Shown here piece by piece: positions 32,941-40,586 of a DNA stretch of 43,057 nt (position 1 is its first letter; every line of letters begins with the position of its first letter). The notes beneath the pieces are model-generated. The model was not told the DNA's origin. It saw only the letters and a program-made list of their open reading frames with translations, and made no database searches. Origin of the DNA: Arsukibacterium tuosuense (lineage in GTDB: Bacteria; Pseudomonadota; Gammaproteobacteria; Steroidobacterales; GCA-2729495); contig CAMBYH010000012.1 in assembly GCA_945872065.1 (NCBI GenBank), positions 1 through 43,057 of the forward strand, written 5' to 3'. A program made the translations under genes and the position numbers.

Positions 32941-33702
32941 TCAGCCCCCGACCGGCACCACCGGCGCGTCGTCGGCCGTCGTGACCACCGTGCCGGGCTC
33001 CATCTCGCCCCGGGCCAGCGCCGTCAGGTACTCCACCGTGGCCAGATGGCAGTAGCTCTGGCCCTGCACCTGCCGGGGCAGGATTGCCGTGATCCAGCTG
33101 TCGTAGTTCTGGAAGAGCCCGTGGGAGCTGATGTGGATGGCGCCATCAGGGCCGCGAAAACTCAGCGGGAAGTCGGCAAGGTAGTCACGCCCGGTCACGT
33201 AGGGCTCGTCCTCATCGATCACGAAGGCTGCCGCGCGGTCCGCCGCTTCTGGCTCGTTGTTCTGCCGGAGCGCCGCCACGGTCGTCGCCAGCAACGCGCG
33301 GGTGACCGCCGGGCAGAAGAGCTGGGCGCCCGCCGCCCCGGGACCGTAGACCGCCCGCAGGTGGGCTGCTGTCTTGATCTTGCAGGACACCATGATCGGC
33401 AACTTCCCCGCATAAGTCACCACCTGGTAGATCAGCAGGGGATTGGGCGATGGCTTGGAATGCCGGTAGGACGGCATGTCGGTGAAGACAGTGTTCGTGG
33501 CCTCTACTGCTGTGTTCGCCATGAACCTCTGGGCAGCCAGGCAGAAATCCGCCGAGGACGGAGGCGGGAAAGCGACTGCCTGCGCGGCTGCGGCCGCTGC
33601 AACTCCGGGGCCTGCAGTCGGCGGTGGCTTGCCCTGCTCTCCACTGCAGGCAGCGACGAGCAGCGCAATCAGCATGGCGATCAGGGGTCGTTGGAAGGGC
33701 AT
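32941..33702 (-). CDS. Four-cysteine lipoprotein of an unnamed family, copy B
   Basis: A 253-residue lipoprotein, signal MPFQRPLIAMLIALLVAAC (lipobox VAAC), then a low-complexity Gly/Pro/Ala linker to about residue 48. The folded part parallels the gene at 11923-12651: FCLAAQ, a TDMPSYRHSKPSPNPLLIYQ region, PIMVSCKIKTAAHL, FCPAV, GRDYL followed by DGAIHISSHG, and SYCHLATVEYLTALARGEME. All four non-lipobox cysteines align. The two proteins are clearly paralogous but well diverged. The gene is convergent with the CFA operon, its stop lying three bases from the CFA stop. The function is unknown. Confidence 0.82.
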   Translation of the reverse strand: MPFQRPLIAMLIALLVAACSGEQGKPPPTAGPGVAAAAAAQAVAFPPPSSADFCLAAQRFMANTAVEATNTVFTDMPSYRHSKPSPNPLLIYQVVTYAGKLPIMVSCKIKTAAHLRAVYGPGAAGAQLFCPAVTRALLATTVAALRQNNEPEAADRAAAFVIDEDEPYVTGRDYLADFPLSFRGPDGAIHISSHGLFQNYDSWITAILPRQVQGQSYCHLATVEYLTALARGEMEPGTVVTTADDAPVVPVGG

Positions 33703-33878
33703 GGCGTCTCTCCGGGCCAGGTTCGTCGGAACGTCGCTGGGTGCGCGTCAATCAGCTGATTCTATAGGACGATCAGCCCCCCGTGAGATGCTTGGTGGAC
33801 TACAGGTATTATGGGAACCGAAGCATTCATGTCCCGAACGACAAGGCACGGGCGGGTGCAAAAGCCCTGGAGTGGGAT

Positions 33879-34625
33879 ATGCAAATCAGGATCATCCTAG
33901 TCACACTGCTCGCTGCGTTTCTCGCGGCCGCCGCCTGCACGCCGGCTAATCCTGTCATCGAGACCGACGGCCCCACCTACGACGGCATGGTCCCGGTCCG
34001 GGACTCGGGCATGAAAGAAGCGTGGGTCAAGCCGGACATCAACATCAGCAGTTACCGGCAGATACTCTTGCTGCCGGTCGAAGTGCAGTTCCGGGCGGTT
34101 CGCCCCGGGGCGGGCAATCCCATGTTCACTTCTCAGGACCGGAACTTTCCCGTCAGCCCGGAAAACCGGCAACGGCTGGTAGAAACGGTGACGACGGCCT
34201 TTCGCGACGCACTCGCCCAGAGCCGCAATCTTAAGCTCACGAACGAACCGGGACCCGACGTGCTGCTGGTCCGGACCTCGCTCCTCGACATCGTCTCGAA
34301 GGTGCCGCCGGAAGGGCCCGGCCGCACCGAGACGTTTCTGGACGAGTTTGGCGCCGCCACCCTGGTGCTGGAACTGCAGGACTCTTTGAGCGGCGAAATT
34401 CTCGCCCGCGCCGTGGATCGCCGGGTGGCAGACCCTATGGACGGCGTTGGTGGCCTCGGCGCCGGCAACCTCTCGCGAGCCAACCCGGTGACCACCTGGA
34501 GCGAGGTGCGCCGCCTGAGTCAGCGCTGGGCAACACTGGTCACCCGCCGGATCGACCAGCTGTACAACCGTGGCCGGATGGCCGGCCAGACCGTCGGCCA
34601 GACCATCGGCCAAACCCCTGAGTAA
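33879..34625 (+). CDS. DUF3313-family lipoprotein
   Basis: A 248-residue lipoprotein. The ATG at 33879 (GGAG nine bases upstream) starts a signal with AAAAC at its end; an ATG 32 codons upstream would place charged residues before it. The mature part fits DUF3313: MKEAWVKPDINISSYRQILLLPVEVQFRAV, then an RQRLVETVTTAFRDALAQS helix, GPDVLLVRTSLLDIV and GAATLVLELQDSLSGEILARAVDRR. The C-terminus GQTVGQTIGQT comes from a 12-bp tandem repeat. It seems to be the first gene of an operon with a heme-type membrane protein and an exported UbiD-like enzyme. A second, more distant DUF3313 protein is at 16248-16970. Confidence 0.87.
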   Translation: MQIRIILVTLLAAFLAAAACTPANPVIETDGPTYDGMVPVRDSGMKEAWVKPDINISSYRQILLLPVEVQFRAVRPGAGNPMFTSQDRNFPVSPENRQRLVETVTTAFRDALAQSRNLKLTNEPGPDVLLVRTSLLDIVSKVPPEGPGRTETFLDEFGAATLVLELQDSLSGEILARAVDRRVADPMDGVGGLGAGNLSRANPVTTWSEVRRLSQRWATLVTRRIDQLYNRGRMAGQTVGQTIGQTPE

Positions 34626-35253
34626 GCGGTCGCGACGCCACGGCCTCCTGCTCCTGGGTCTCGGGACACTGGCGGCGGTCGTCTGGTTCGCCGGTGAGCC
34701 CGCGACGGCACGGGACCGCCTCAGCCTGCTGACGGCGTGGCTCTGCTTCGCCCTGCTCGGGGCAGCGCTCAGCATCGGCCCCTGGCAGGCGCTGCGCACC
34801 GGCCAGCCAGTGCTCAACCAGTTGCTGCGCCGGGATCTGGGAATCTGGGCTGCGCTGACCGGCCTCGCGCATCTGGTGGTGGCCACTGGGGTCGTGATGC
34901 AGGCCGCCTACTTCCGCGCCTACATCACGGGCCCACCGGACAGCCCCTTGCCCGGCTGGGCGGGCTGGATCGGGACGCTGAGCATCGTGGCGGGCTACGT
35001 CGTGGGACTGATGTTCCTGATGCTGCTCACCCTGTCGAACCAGTGGAGCCTGGCCAGGCTCGGACCCGCGCGCTGGAAGCGGCTGCAGGGCGCGGCTGTT
35101 GTCGCGCTCTTCCTGACCATCGCCCACGGCGTCGTTTTCCAGGTGATCGAAGGCCGCACCGGGTTGTGGCTGGCTGCCCTCGTGGTGGTGTCGGCAGCTA
35201 TTCTCGGCCTGCGCGGGCGGGCCAGGCGCGTCGTGGCGCGGGGCAACCGGTAG
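34570..35253 (+). CDS. YedZ/MsrQ-like heme-binding membrane protein (ferric-reductase-like)
   Basis: A 227-residue polytopic membrane protein with five or six hydrophobic segments. It resembles the ferric-reductase-like transmembrane family that includes MsrQ/YedZ. Candidate heme b ligands are the histidines in TGLAHLVVATGVVM and TIAHGVVFQVIEG, about 80 residues apart. LNQLLRRDLGIWAALTGLAHL is the part most like the family (RRxLG). MsrQ passes electrons from the quinone pool to the periplasmic Tat-exported enzyme MsrP. Here the next gene is also a Tat-type enzyme. The start is uncertain: the GTG at 34570 lies inside the previous gene (56-base overlap) and the first 20 residues are a frame-shifted reading of its repeat tail. 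Confidence 0.72.
   Translation: MAGWPARPSARPSAKPLSKRSRRHGLLLLGLGTLAAVVWFAGEPATARDRLSLLTAWLCFALLGAALSIGPWQALRTGQPVLNQLLRRDLGIWAALTGLAHLVVATGVVMQAAYFRAYITGPPDSPLPGWAGWIGTLSIVAGYVVGLMFLMLLTLSNQWSLARLGPARWKRLQGAAVVALFLTIAHGVVFQVIEGRTGLWLAALVVVSAAILGLRGRARRVVARGNR
34584..34616 (+). repeat. 12-bp tandem repeat at a gene end
   Basis: GGCCAGACCGTC, GGCCAGACCATC and a partial GGCCAAACC run in tandem. They encode GQTVGQTIGQT in the DUF3313 protein and, in another frame, ARPSARPSAKP of the next protein. Confidence 0.9.
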
Positions 35254-35286
35254 TATCGGGAGCACCCTCTTACCGGAGCGCCATCC

Positions 35287-36930
35287 ATGACCGATTCCCT
35301 CCTGTCCCGACGTGAGCTCCTGGCCGTGGGCGGCAGCCTCGCGGCCCTCTCCGCCACCGCGTGCACCACCGCTGGAACCGCAGGCGTGGCTACGAATGCG
35401 GCCACAAACGCGGTCAGAAACCCGGCCAGTGCCCCCCAGCCGCCCTTCGAAACGCTGCGGGACTATGTCGCCGCCCTCGAGGCCAATGGCCTGCTCCTCC
35501 GCCTGCCGGAGATTGATCAGGACGCATTCGAGGCCACCGGGCTCGTCTACCGGGCCAACGACCTCTACAGCTTTTTCGGCGTTCCGGCACTCTGGTTTGA
35601 CCGGGTGAAAATTGATGGCCAGTGGGTCAAGGGTCCGCTGCTGGGGCTGCTGCAGGCCAACCTGCATTGCGATGCTCTCGTCTTTGGCCAGCAACTCGTG
35701 CCGGGCAACGGGCCAGCCAGCTACCGCAACGCCAAGGCCTACCTCGCGGACGTGCTGAAGAAGAACAACGGCAGCTACCCGTCGATACCCCCCGTCACGG
35801 TTCCCCGGGAACAGGCCCTGTGCAAGGAAGTGGTGTTGCGCGGCGACGAGATCGACCTGACGAAGTTTGCCTTCATCCAGACCAACCCGGTCGACGCGGG
35901 CCGCTATATCAATGCGACCTCGGTATTCACCTACGACCCGGTGATGGGCAACAACTTCGGCACCTACCGCTGCCAGCTGAAGGGCCCCCGCCTGCTGGGG
36001 CTCAATCCGGAACCCAATCAGACGGGCTGGAAGACGCTGATGGCGGCCAAGGCGCGGGGCGAGTCCGTCGCGAAGGTGTCGATCGTGCTGGGCCAGGACC
36101 CGGTGGTCTGGTTCATCAGTTGCACCCGCGTTGCCCCAAGGTTTGGCGACAAGCCCGTGGACGAGCTGGCAGTGGCCGGCGGCTTCCGCGGCAAGCCCCT
36201 GGCGGTGGTGCAGTCGGAGACCAACGATCTGCTGGTCCCCGCCAACGCCGAGATGATCATCGAGGGTGAAGTGCCGCTCCAGGGCCAGGGCATGCCGGAA
36301 GGGCCGTTCGGCGAGATGTTCGGCTACATGGGGCCCGCCAAGCAGGAAAACTTCTACCTGAATGTCACGGCAGTCACGCACCGCAGGGATCCCTGGGTGG
36401 TCAACATGTACACGGGTATGCAGCGGGGCATGGTCACCGCTCCCCAGGATGCGTTGTCCGACTACTTCATCCGGCGCGGAGTCCCCAATCTGGTGGAGTC
36501 CTACCAGCCCCAGGACGTCATGGGCGTCTACATCGTCAGTATCGACAAGAACGGCCCCGGTCAGGGTCTGAAAGCCGGGCACGCGGTGGCCGATCGCAAT
36601 CCGATTGCCAAGGTGGTGATCGTGGTGGACAAGGACATCGACGTGATGGATCGCACCCAGATCATGTTTGCGCTGGGCTCCCGGTGGCAGCCATCGCCGG
36701 CCACGGAGATCATCAAGGACCTGCAGGGTATCGTCACCGATCCCAGCCAGCCCGTGCAGGGCCGGACGAGCAAGATCATCATCGACGCCACGATGCAGTG
36801 GCCGGAAGAAGGTGGGCGGGAAAAATTCCCCGCGACGAATCGGTCCCTGCTGGAGAAGGACGAACCCAACGTCTTCGCGGAGGTTGACCGGCTCTACGGG
36901 ACGAAGCTGGCCCAGTGGGGTGACGCCTAG
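35287..36930 (+). CDS. UbiD-family (de)carboxylase with twin-arginine signal
   Basis: A 547-residue UbiD-family protein. UbiD enzymes use prenylated FMN and a divalent metal to decarboxylate aromatic or unsaturated acids. Expected cofactor and catalytic residues are present: N223 and R228 in NNFGTYRCQ (N168 and R173 in fungal Fdc1), E293 in DELAVAGG (E233) and E338/E343 in PEGPFGEMFGYMG (E277/E282). The position of the metal ligand His191 appears to be Gln/Thr (PEPNQTGW). Uniquely, the N-terminus reads LLSRRELLAVGGSLAALSATAC, a Tat signal ending in a possible lipobox, with a 25-residue linker after it. UbiD proteins are normally cytoplasmic. Good Shine-Dalgarno (GGAG). No ubiX is nearby. Confidence 0.88.
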   Translation: MTDSLLSRRELLAVGGSLAALSATACTTAGTAGVATNAATNAVRNPASAPQPPFETLRDYVAALEANGLLLRLPEIDQDAFEATGLVYRANDLYSFFGVPALWFDRVKIDGQWVKGPLLGLLQANLHCDALVFGQQLVPGNGPASYRNAKAYLADVLKKNNGSYPSIPPVTVPREQALCKEVVLRGDEIDLTKFAFIQTNPVDAGRYINATSVFTYDPVMGNNFGTYRCQLKGPRLLGLNPEPNQTGWKTLMAAKARGESVAKVSIVLGQDPVVWFISCTRVAPRFGDKPVDELAVAGGFRGKPLAVVQSETNDLLVPANAEMIIEGEVPLQGQGMPEGPFGEMFGYMGPAKQENFYLNVTAVTHRRDPWVVNMYTGMQRGMVTAPQDALSDYFIRRGVPNLVESYQPQDVMGVYIVSIDKNGPGQGLKAGHAVADRNPIAKVVIVVDKDIDVMDRTQIMFALGSRWQPSPATEIIKDLQGIVTDPSQPVQGRTSKIIIDATMQWPEEGGREKFPATNRSLLEKDEPNVFAEVDRLYGTKLAQWGDA

Positions 36931-36941
36931 GGCCTGGCGGC

Positions 36942-37313
36942 CTAACCCGCGCTGCGGGTGCTGTTTCTGAAGGCGAAGGCGGCCTCGCACTCGGGCAGTT
37001 CGTAGAAGCGGGGAGCACCCTTGGCCCGGTTGCCGTTGTAGGCGTCAGCGGAGCGGCGGCAGTAGGCTTCGTCACCCTGCTTCTTTGCCACGCACTCCTT
37101 GTAAATGTCTTCACGGATGGGGGCGAGCTTCACCGGCCGGGCCTCTTCGCAGCGTCGGTCCAGTTCGGCCTGCCGTTCCGCGTCACTCTGCCCGGCCACA
37201 GCGGAAGTGCCCGCCAGGAGCAGAAGCACCAGTGCGGGCAGCCTAGGCAGCCTGCAGACCCACGAGCCGGGCGCCCACTTCAAGCCCCTTGTCGATGGTG
37301 GCGGCATACCCAT
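36942..37313 (-). CDS. Small secreted four-cysteine protein
   Basis: Up to 123 residues. A hydrophobic segment, LPALVLLLLAGTSAVAG, acts as signal peptide, and the mature part is charged with four cysteines: RRCEEARPVKLAPIREDIYKEC, then DEAYCRRSADAYNGNRAKGAPRFYELPECEAAF. The spacing suggests two disulfides. I know similar unnamed proteins from gammaproteobacteria but no function. The start is uncertain; the frame reaches ATG 37313, 71 bases inside the end of the cobalamin-binding gene, and no good start lies closer to the signal. It is likely to be co-transcribed with that gene. Confidence 0.68.
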   Translation of the reverse strand: MGMPPPSTRGLKWAPGSWVCRLPRLPALVLLLLAGTSAVAGQSDAERQAELDRRCEEARPVKLAPIREDIYKECVAKKQGDEAYCRRSADAYNGNRAKGAPRFYELPECEAAFAFRNSTRSAG

Positions 37314-38328
37314 CGCTGCCTACCTTTTCCCAGAGATCCTCCGCCTCGTCGAAGGCGGCACCGCCGACGATCACGCGGACCGGCCGCTCGCAGCGCTCGC
37401 GGATGGAACGAATGGCCTGAGCCACCCGCGGAATGTGCGTGCCCAGCGTTGCGCCCAGCATGAGGAGATCAGCCTCGAAGAACGCGAGCATCGTCGGCAA
37501 GTCCTGCATCGGAATGTCCGAGCCGACAAAAATCACACGCCAGCCGGCGATCTGGTACATGTCGGCAGCTGCCCGCAGACCGATGTCGTGCACATTACCG
37601 GAGACGGCAGCCACCACCACGGTACGCCCGTTGGGCGGCTGCTTCGGCGCCTGGCTGGCAACCACCGCCATGGTGCGCTGGGTGGCAGCGGTAACCATGT
37701 GCTCCTCAGCGATATTGAGTTCACCGGCATGCCAGAGCCGGCCGACCTCCCGCTGGGCAGGGAGCAGCACGTCGGTGTACGCGGCCCTGGCACCCAGAGC
37801 GCCCGTGGCCGCCGCCGTGACGAGTTCGATCCCATCCGCCACATTGCCCTCGAGAATCTTCTGGAGGTAGTCCAGCGCGAGGCGATCGGCGGGCCGCCGG
37901 GGATCCAGCTCCGAGGGATCCGGTGACGGCGCGGGCAGCGCCAGCAGCGCGAGCGCGGCGTCCACGTAGTCAACCGGCAGGCCCAGAGCAGGCTCGGGCA
38001 ACCGCTCGGCCAGGGTATCCCGGAGTGCCTGGATGCTGTTGCGCAGATCCAGATCGGCCTGGCCCCGGGCCTTGAACGCCTTGCGGGACCAGGTGACGCG
38101 GCCCGTGAACAGCCGCGGCTCACCCTCCACCACGGCCGCCGCCAGTTCCAGCACCCGCTGGGTGAGATGGGAGCGCCAGGCCGTCAGTGCGGTCGGTCCC
38201 TGCCGCTCCCGCAGGCTCGGATCCTGTTCCACCATGCGGGCGGCGGCGACGCCCGCGTAGCCCGAGGCGCTGCGCTCGAGGAGGTCGCCGGCAAAGGCGT
38301 TGCCGTGGGCTCGTTGTGCTCTGGCCAT
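37243..38328 (-). CDS. Stand-alone cobalamin-binding protein
   Basis: A 361-residue protein whose C-terminal half is a B12-binding Rossmann domain preceded by a helical cap, as in methionine synthase, CarH and corrinoid methyltransferase partners. The cap includes VLLPAQREVGRLWHAGELNIAEEHMVTAATQR, with the W-x9-EEH pattern of photoreceptor-type caps. The cobalt-ligand motif is GNVHDIGLR with His247; the usual DxHxxG Asp is Asn245. Also present are FVGSDIPMQDL, LMLGATLGTH and VIVGGAAF. The first 150 residues are unassigned and there is no MerR-type DNA-binding domain. Signalling or light/B12 sensing is more likely than catalysis, but unproven. Confidence 0.85.
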   Translation of the reverse strand: MARAQRAHGNAFAGDLLERSASGYAGVAAARMVEQDPSLRERQGPTALTAWRSHLTQRVLELAAAVVEGEPRLFTGRVTWSRKAFKARGQADLDLRNSIQALRDTLAERLPEPALGLPVDYVDAALALLALPAPSPDPSELDPRRPADRLALDYLQKILEGNVADGIELVTAAATGALGARAAYTDVLLPAQREVGRLWHAGELNIAEEHMVTAATQRTMAVVASQAPKQPPNGRTVVVAAVSGNVHDIGLRAAADMYQIAGWRVIFVGSDIPMQDLPTMLAFFEADLLMLGATLGTHIPRVAQAIRSIRERCERPVRVIVGGAAFDEAEDLWEKVGSDGYAATIDKGLEVGARLVGLQAA

Positions 38329-38431
38329 GGTCCTGACCTGTCTGGAGAAACTTCGCTTAGGTCCGGCTTCGCCCCGGCCGGTGACGCGGATTCACCGGCC
38401 GGCCCGCGCAGGGAATGTTGTGGGCCACCGC

Positions 38432-39112
38432 TCACGGTCCGGGTCCCCCCGGGAAGCCCTGGCCCCGCTGCAGGGGCGCCTCCTGCCGGATCCCGGGGTC
38501 CACCGTGTGGAAAACTTTGCCAATGCTGAGCGGCTCATCCAGGCAGTCCACCACCAGTCCCGCTAAATCGGCCCGGCTGATCATCCCCATGACCTGGCGG
38601 TCCTCCGTCCGGATGGCCGTGCCGCTGGCGGGATCGTGCGTCATGCCACCGGGACGCAGGATGGTGTAGTCGAGACCGCTCGCCATCAGGTAGTTCTCGC
38701 CGAGGGTCTTCTCCTCCAGAACAGGCCCGAGAAACTCGATGACCCGGGGCCCCACCGCGCCGCGGCTGTCACCGCAGCCAATCGCCGTGACGAGGATGAA
38801 CCGGAGCACGCCGGCAGCCCGGGCAGCATCCACCAGATTGCGGGTGCCGTGGTAGTCCGGCCGGGGCTCGCCCCGCCGGCCACCCACGGTGTCGATAACG
38901 GCGCGAAAGCTGCCGGAGGCCAGGGCACCCTGCACCGCCGTGGCATCGAGGATATCGCCGCGAAACAACCGGACCCGGAGCTGGAGCAACGCCGCCATGT
39001 CCGTGGTGGGGCGCACGAAGGCGGTCACAGCGTCGCCCCGCCGATCCAGCAGGCGCGCCACTTCGAGCCCGGTACCCCGGCTCGCACCAAGAATCAGCAC
39101 GCCGTCCGTCAT
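38432..39112 (-). CDS. NAD(P)-binding atypical SDR (NmrA/YwnB-like)
   Basis: A 226-residue NAD(P)-binding protein of the atypical short-chain dehydrogenase group. It starts VLILGASRGTGLEVARLL (GxxGxxG nucleotide motif), with FRGDILDATAVQGAL, VIDTVGG and FILVTAIGCGDSR, then a GLDYTILRPGGMTHD segment. The classical YxxxK pair is not in the usual place, as in NmrA-like and complex I-associated members. The substrate is unknown. The ATG at 39112 is preceded by about 130 bp holding a palindrome (39175-39192). Confidence 0.85.
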   Translation of the reverse strand: MTDGVLILGASRGTGLEVARLLDRRGDAVTAFVRPTTDMAALLQLRVRLFRGDILDATAVQGALASGSFRAVIDTVGGRRGEPRPDYHGTRNLVDAARAAGVLRFILVTAIGCGDSRGAVGPRVIEFLGPVLEEKTLGENYLMASGLDYTILRPGGMTHDPASGTAIRTEDRQVMGMISRADLAGLVVDCLDEPLSIGKVFHTVDPGIRQEAPLQRGQGFPGGPGP

Positions 39113-39174
39113 GAGCGTCTCCCACCAGCACCGTTACCCCAGCGTCTAGAGTAGCAACCGGAGCGGGAGGCAGC

Positions 39175-39192
39175 CACCTGCCGGGGCAGGTG
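39175..39192. promoter_or_regulatory. Palindrome upstream of an SDR gene
   Basis: CACCTGCC-GG-GGCAGGTG is a perfect 8-bp inverted repeat with a 2-bp centre, in the gap between the MFS stop (39246) and the SDR start (39112). Its CCTGCC-N2-GGCAGG core is the same as in the dodecin promoter palindrome. The rest of the 133-bp gap shows no clear promoter. Confidence 0.4.
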
Positions 39193-39245
39193 ACCGGAAA
39201 TCTTGACGGTGTCCGGGACCATCGACCAGACCGGACAGCCTGTCG

Positions 39246-40586
39246 TTATAGCGACCCCCGAGCTGTTGTAGCGCCACCGGGCGACTTGAGCCGCACGACC
39301 ACCGCCACCAGACATAGCGCCAGCTGAAACAGCCCGAGCATCACGAACGGCGCAGAGGGCCCGATCGAATCGAAGAGCCGCCCGCCAACAACCGCCGCAA
39401 TGAGAATACCGAAAGCGCCAAACAAGCCGCTGGTAGCCACGATGGTCCCGCGTTCCCTGGCCGGCGCTTCCTGACCTACCAGCGTGACTGACGCAATGAT
39501 CGCGCTGCCCTGGCCCATGGCGAGCAGAGCAAACAGGGGGAGGTTCCTTGCCGCTAGCGGCTCCTCAATAAAGCCCATCGAGGAGTAGCCCAGACCGGCC
39601 AGCCCCATGGCAACAGCTAACCCCGTCACCCGGTTCACCCTGTCGAGGATCAGCCCGAAAAGGGGTGTCCAGAGCAGGATCACAAGGCCCATGATGCCCA
39701 TGAGCCTGCCGGCGCCCGCCAGAGCATCTGACGTGGAGAGGCCCGTCAGTGGCGCCACCTGGATTACCCACAGCGAGACAAATATGCCCTTGACGGCGTT
39801 ATCCGAGCGCCCGGTAAAGGCGGCCCCATAGGACAAGGCGATGCGCGGATTGGCTGCGGCGCGGAGCCCGCTGGTGAGCAGCGAACTGAGCGGCGGGGGC
39901 GATATGGTGGTCACCGGCACACCACCCTTGAGGCCGCGGCTGAAGATGGCTGCCGCCATTACACACAGCCCTGCTGCCGTCAGGAACATGGCAATGCCTG
40001 CAGTGACGGGCGCCACGCCCCGCGCTGTCAGCGCAGCGGGAATTGCGGCAATCACCACACTCATGAAAATCACCCCGAGGCCGTTCATGACGCCGGCAAA
40101 ACCGAACAGCCGGCCGCGGGACGCATTGCTGGTGTAGTCGTTACCCACGGTTACAATCAGTGCCGACACGGCCGCCGCCCCAACGGCGAAGACCATCCGG
40201 TACAGGGTCAGTTCACCGATACCGCTGGCAAAGGGAAAAAGTGCATAGCCAAGGGCCAGAAACAGGATGCCTGCGACCAGCACCGGCCGGCGGCCGATAC
40301 GGTCGGAGATCATGCCGCAGGGCACGATCAGGAGGATCGTGACGATCTCGGTCCAGAAAGCGAGAGCGCCGGATACCGCGCCCACCTCGTTCGCCGGGAT
40401 GTGCAGATGCTCGGTCAGGACGTAGCTCTGCAGGAAGTTCATGCCCGCGAGCATGCCAACGCAGATGAACGATGCGTACATGAACGTCCAGAAATTGAAT
40501 TTCCGGACGCCGTCGGCCAGCAGGACTGGCCCGACTTTCAGTTGCGCCGGAGACCCGGTCACGCCCCGAGGCGTTCCTGCTACCAA
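39246..40586 (-). CDS. MFS transporter
   Basis: A 446-residue major facilitator with 12 hydrophobic segments. The signature loop between helices 2 and 3 is GMISDRIGRRPVL, and a second-half counterpart is GLILDRVNRVTGLA. The first 30 residues are a hydrophilic lead before KFNFWTFMYASFICVGML. The direction and substrate are not evident; its position among oxidoreductase genes suggests uptake or export of the small molecule they act on. The start overlaps the end of the next upstream gene by seven bases, so it belongs to the same minus-strand operon. Confidence 0.9.
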   Translation of the reverse strand: MVAGTPRGVTGSPAQLKVGPVLLADGVRKFNFWTFMYASFICVGMLAGMNFLQSYVLTEHLHIPANEVGAVSGALAFWTEIVTILLIVPCGMISDRIGRRPVLVAGILFLALGYALFPFASGIGELTLYRMVFAVGAAAVSALIVTVGNDYTSNASRGRLFGFAGVMNGLGVIFMSVVIAAIPAALTARGVAPVTAGIAMFLTAAGLCVMAAAIFSRGLKGGVPVTTISPPPLSSLLTSGLRAAANPRIALSYGAAFTGRSDNAVKGIFVSLWVIQVAPLTGLSTSDALAGAGRLMGIMGLVILLWTPLFGLILDRVNRVTGLAVAMGLAGLGYSSMGFIEEPLAARNLPLFALLAMGQGSAIIASVTLVGQEAPARERGTIVATSGLFGAFGILIAAVVGGRLFDSIGPSAPFVMLGLFQLALCLVAVVVRLKSPGGATTARGSL

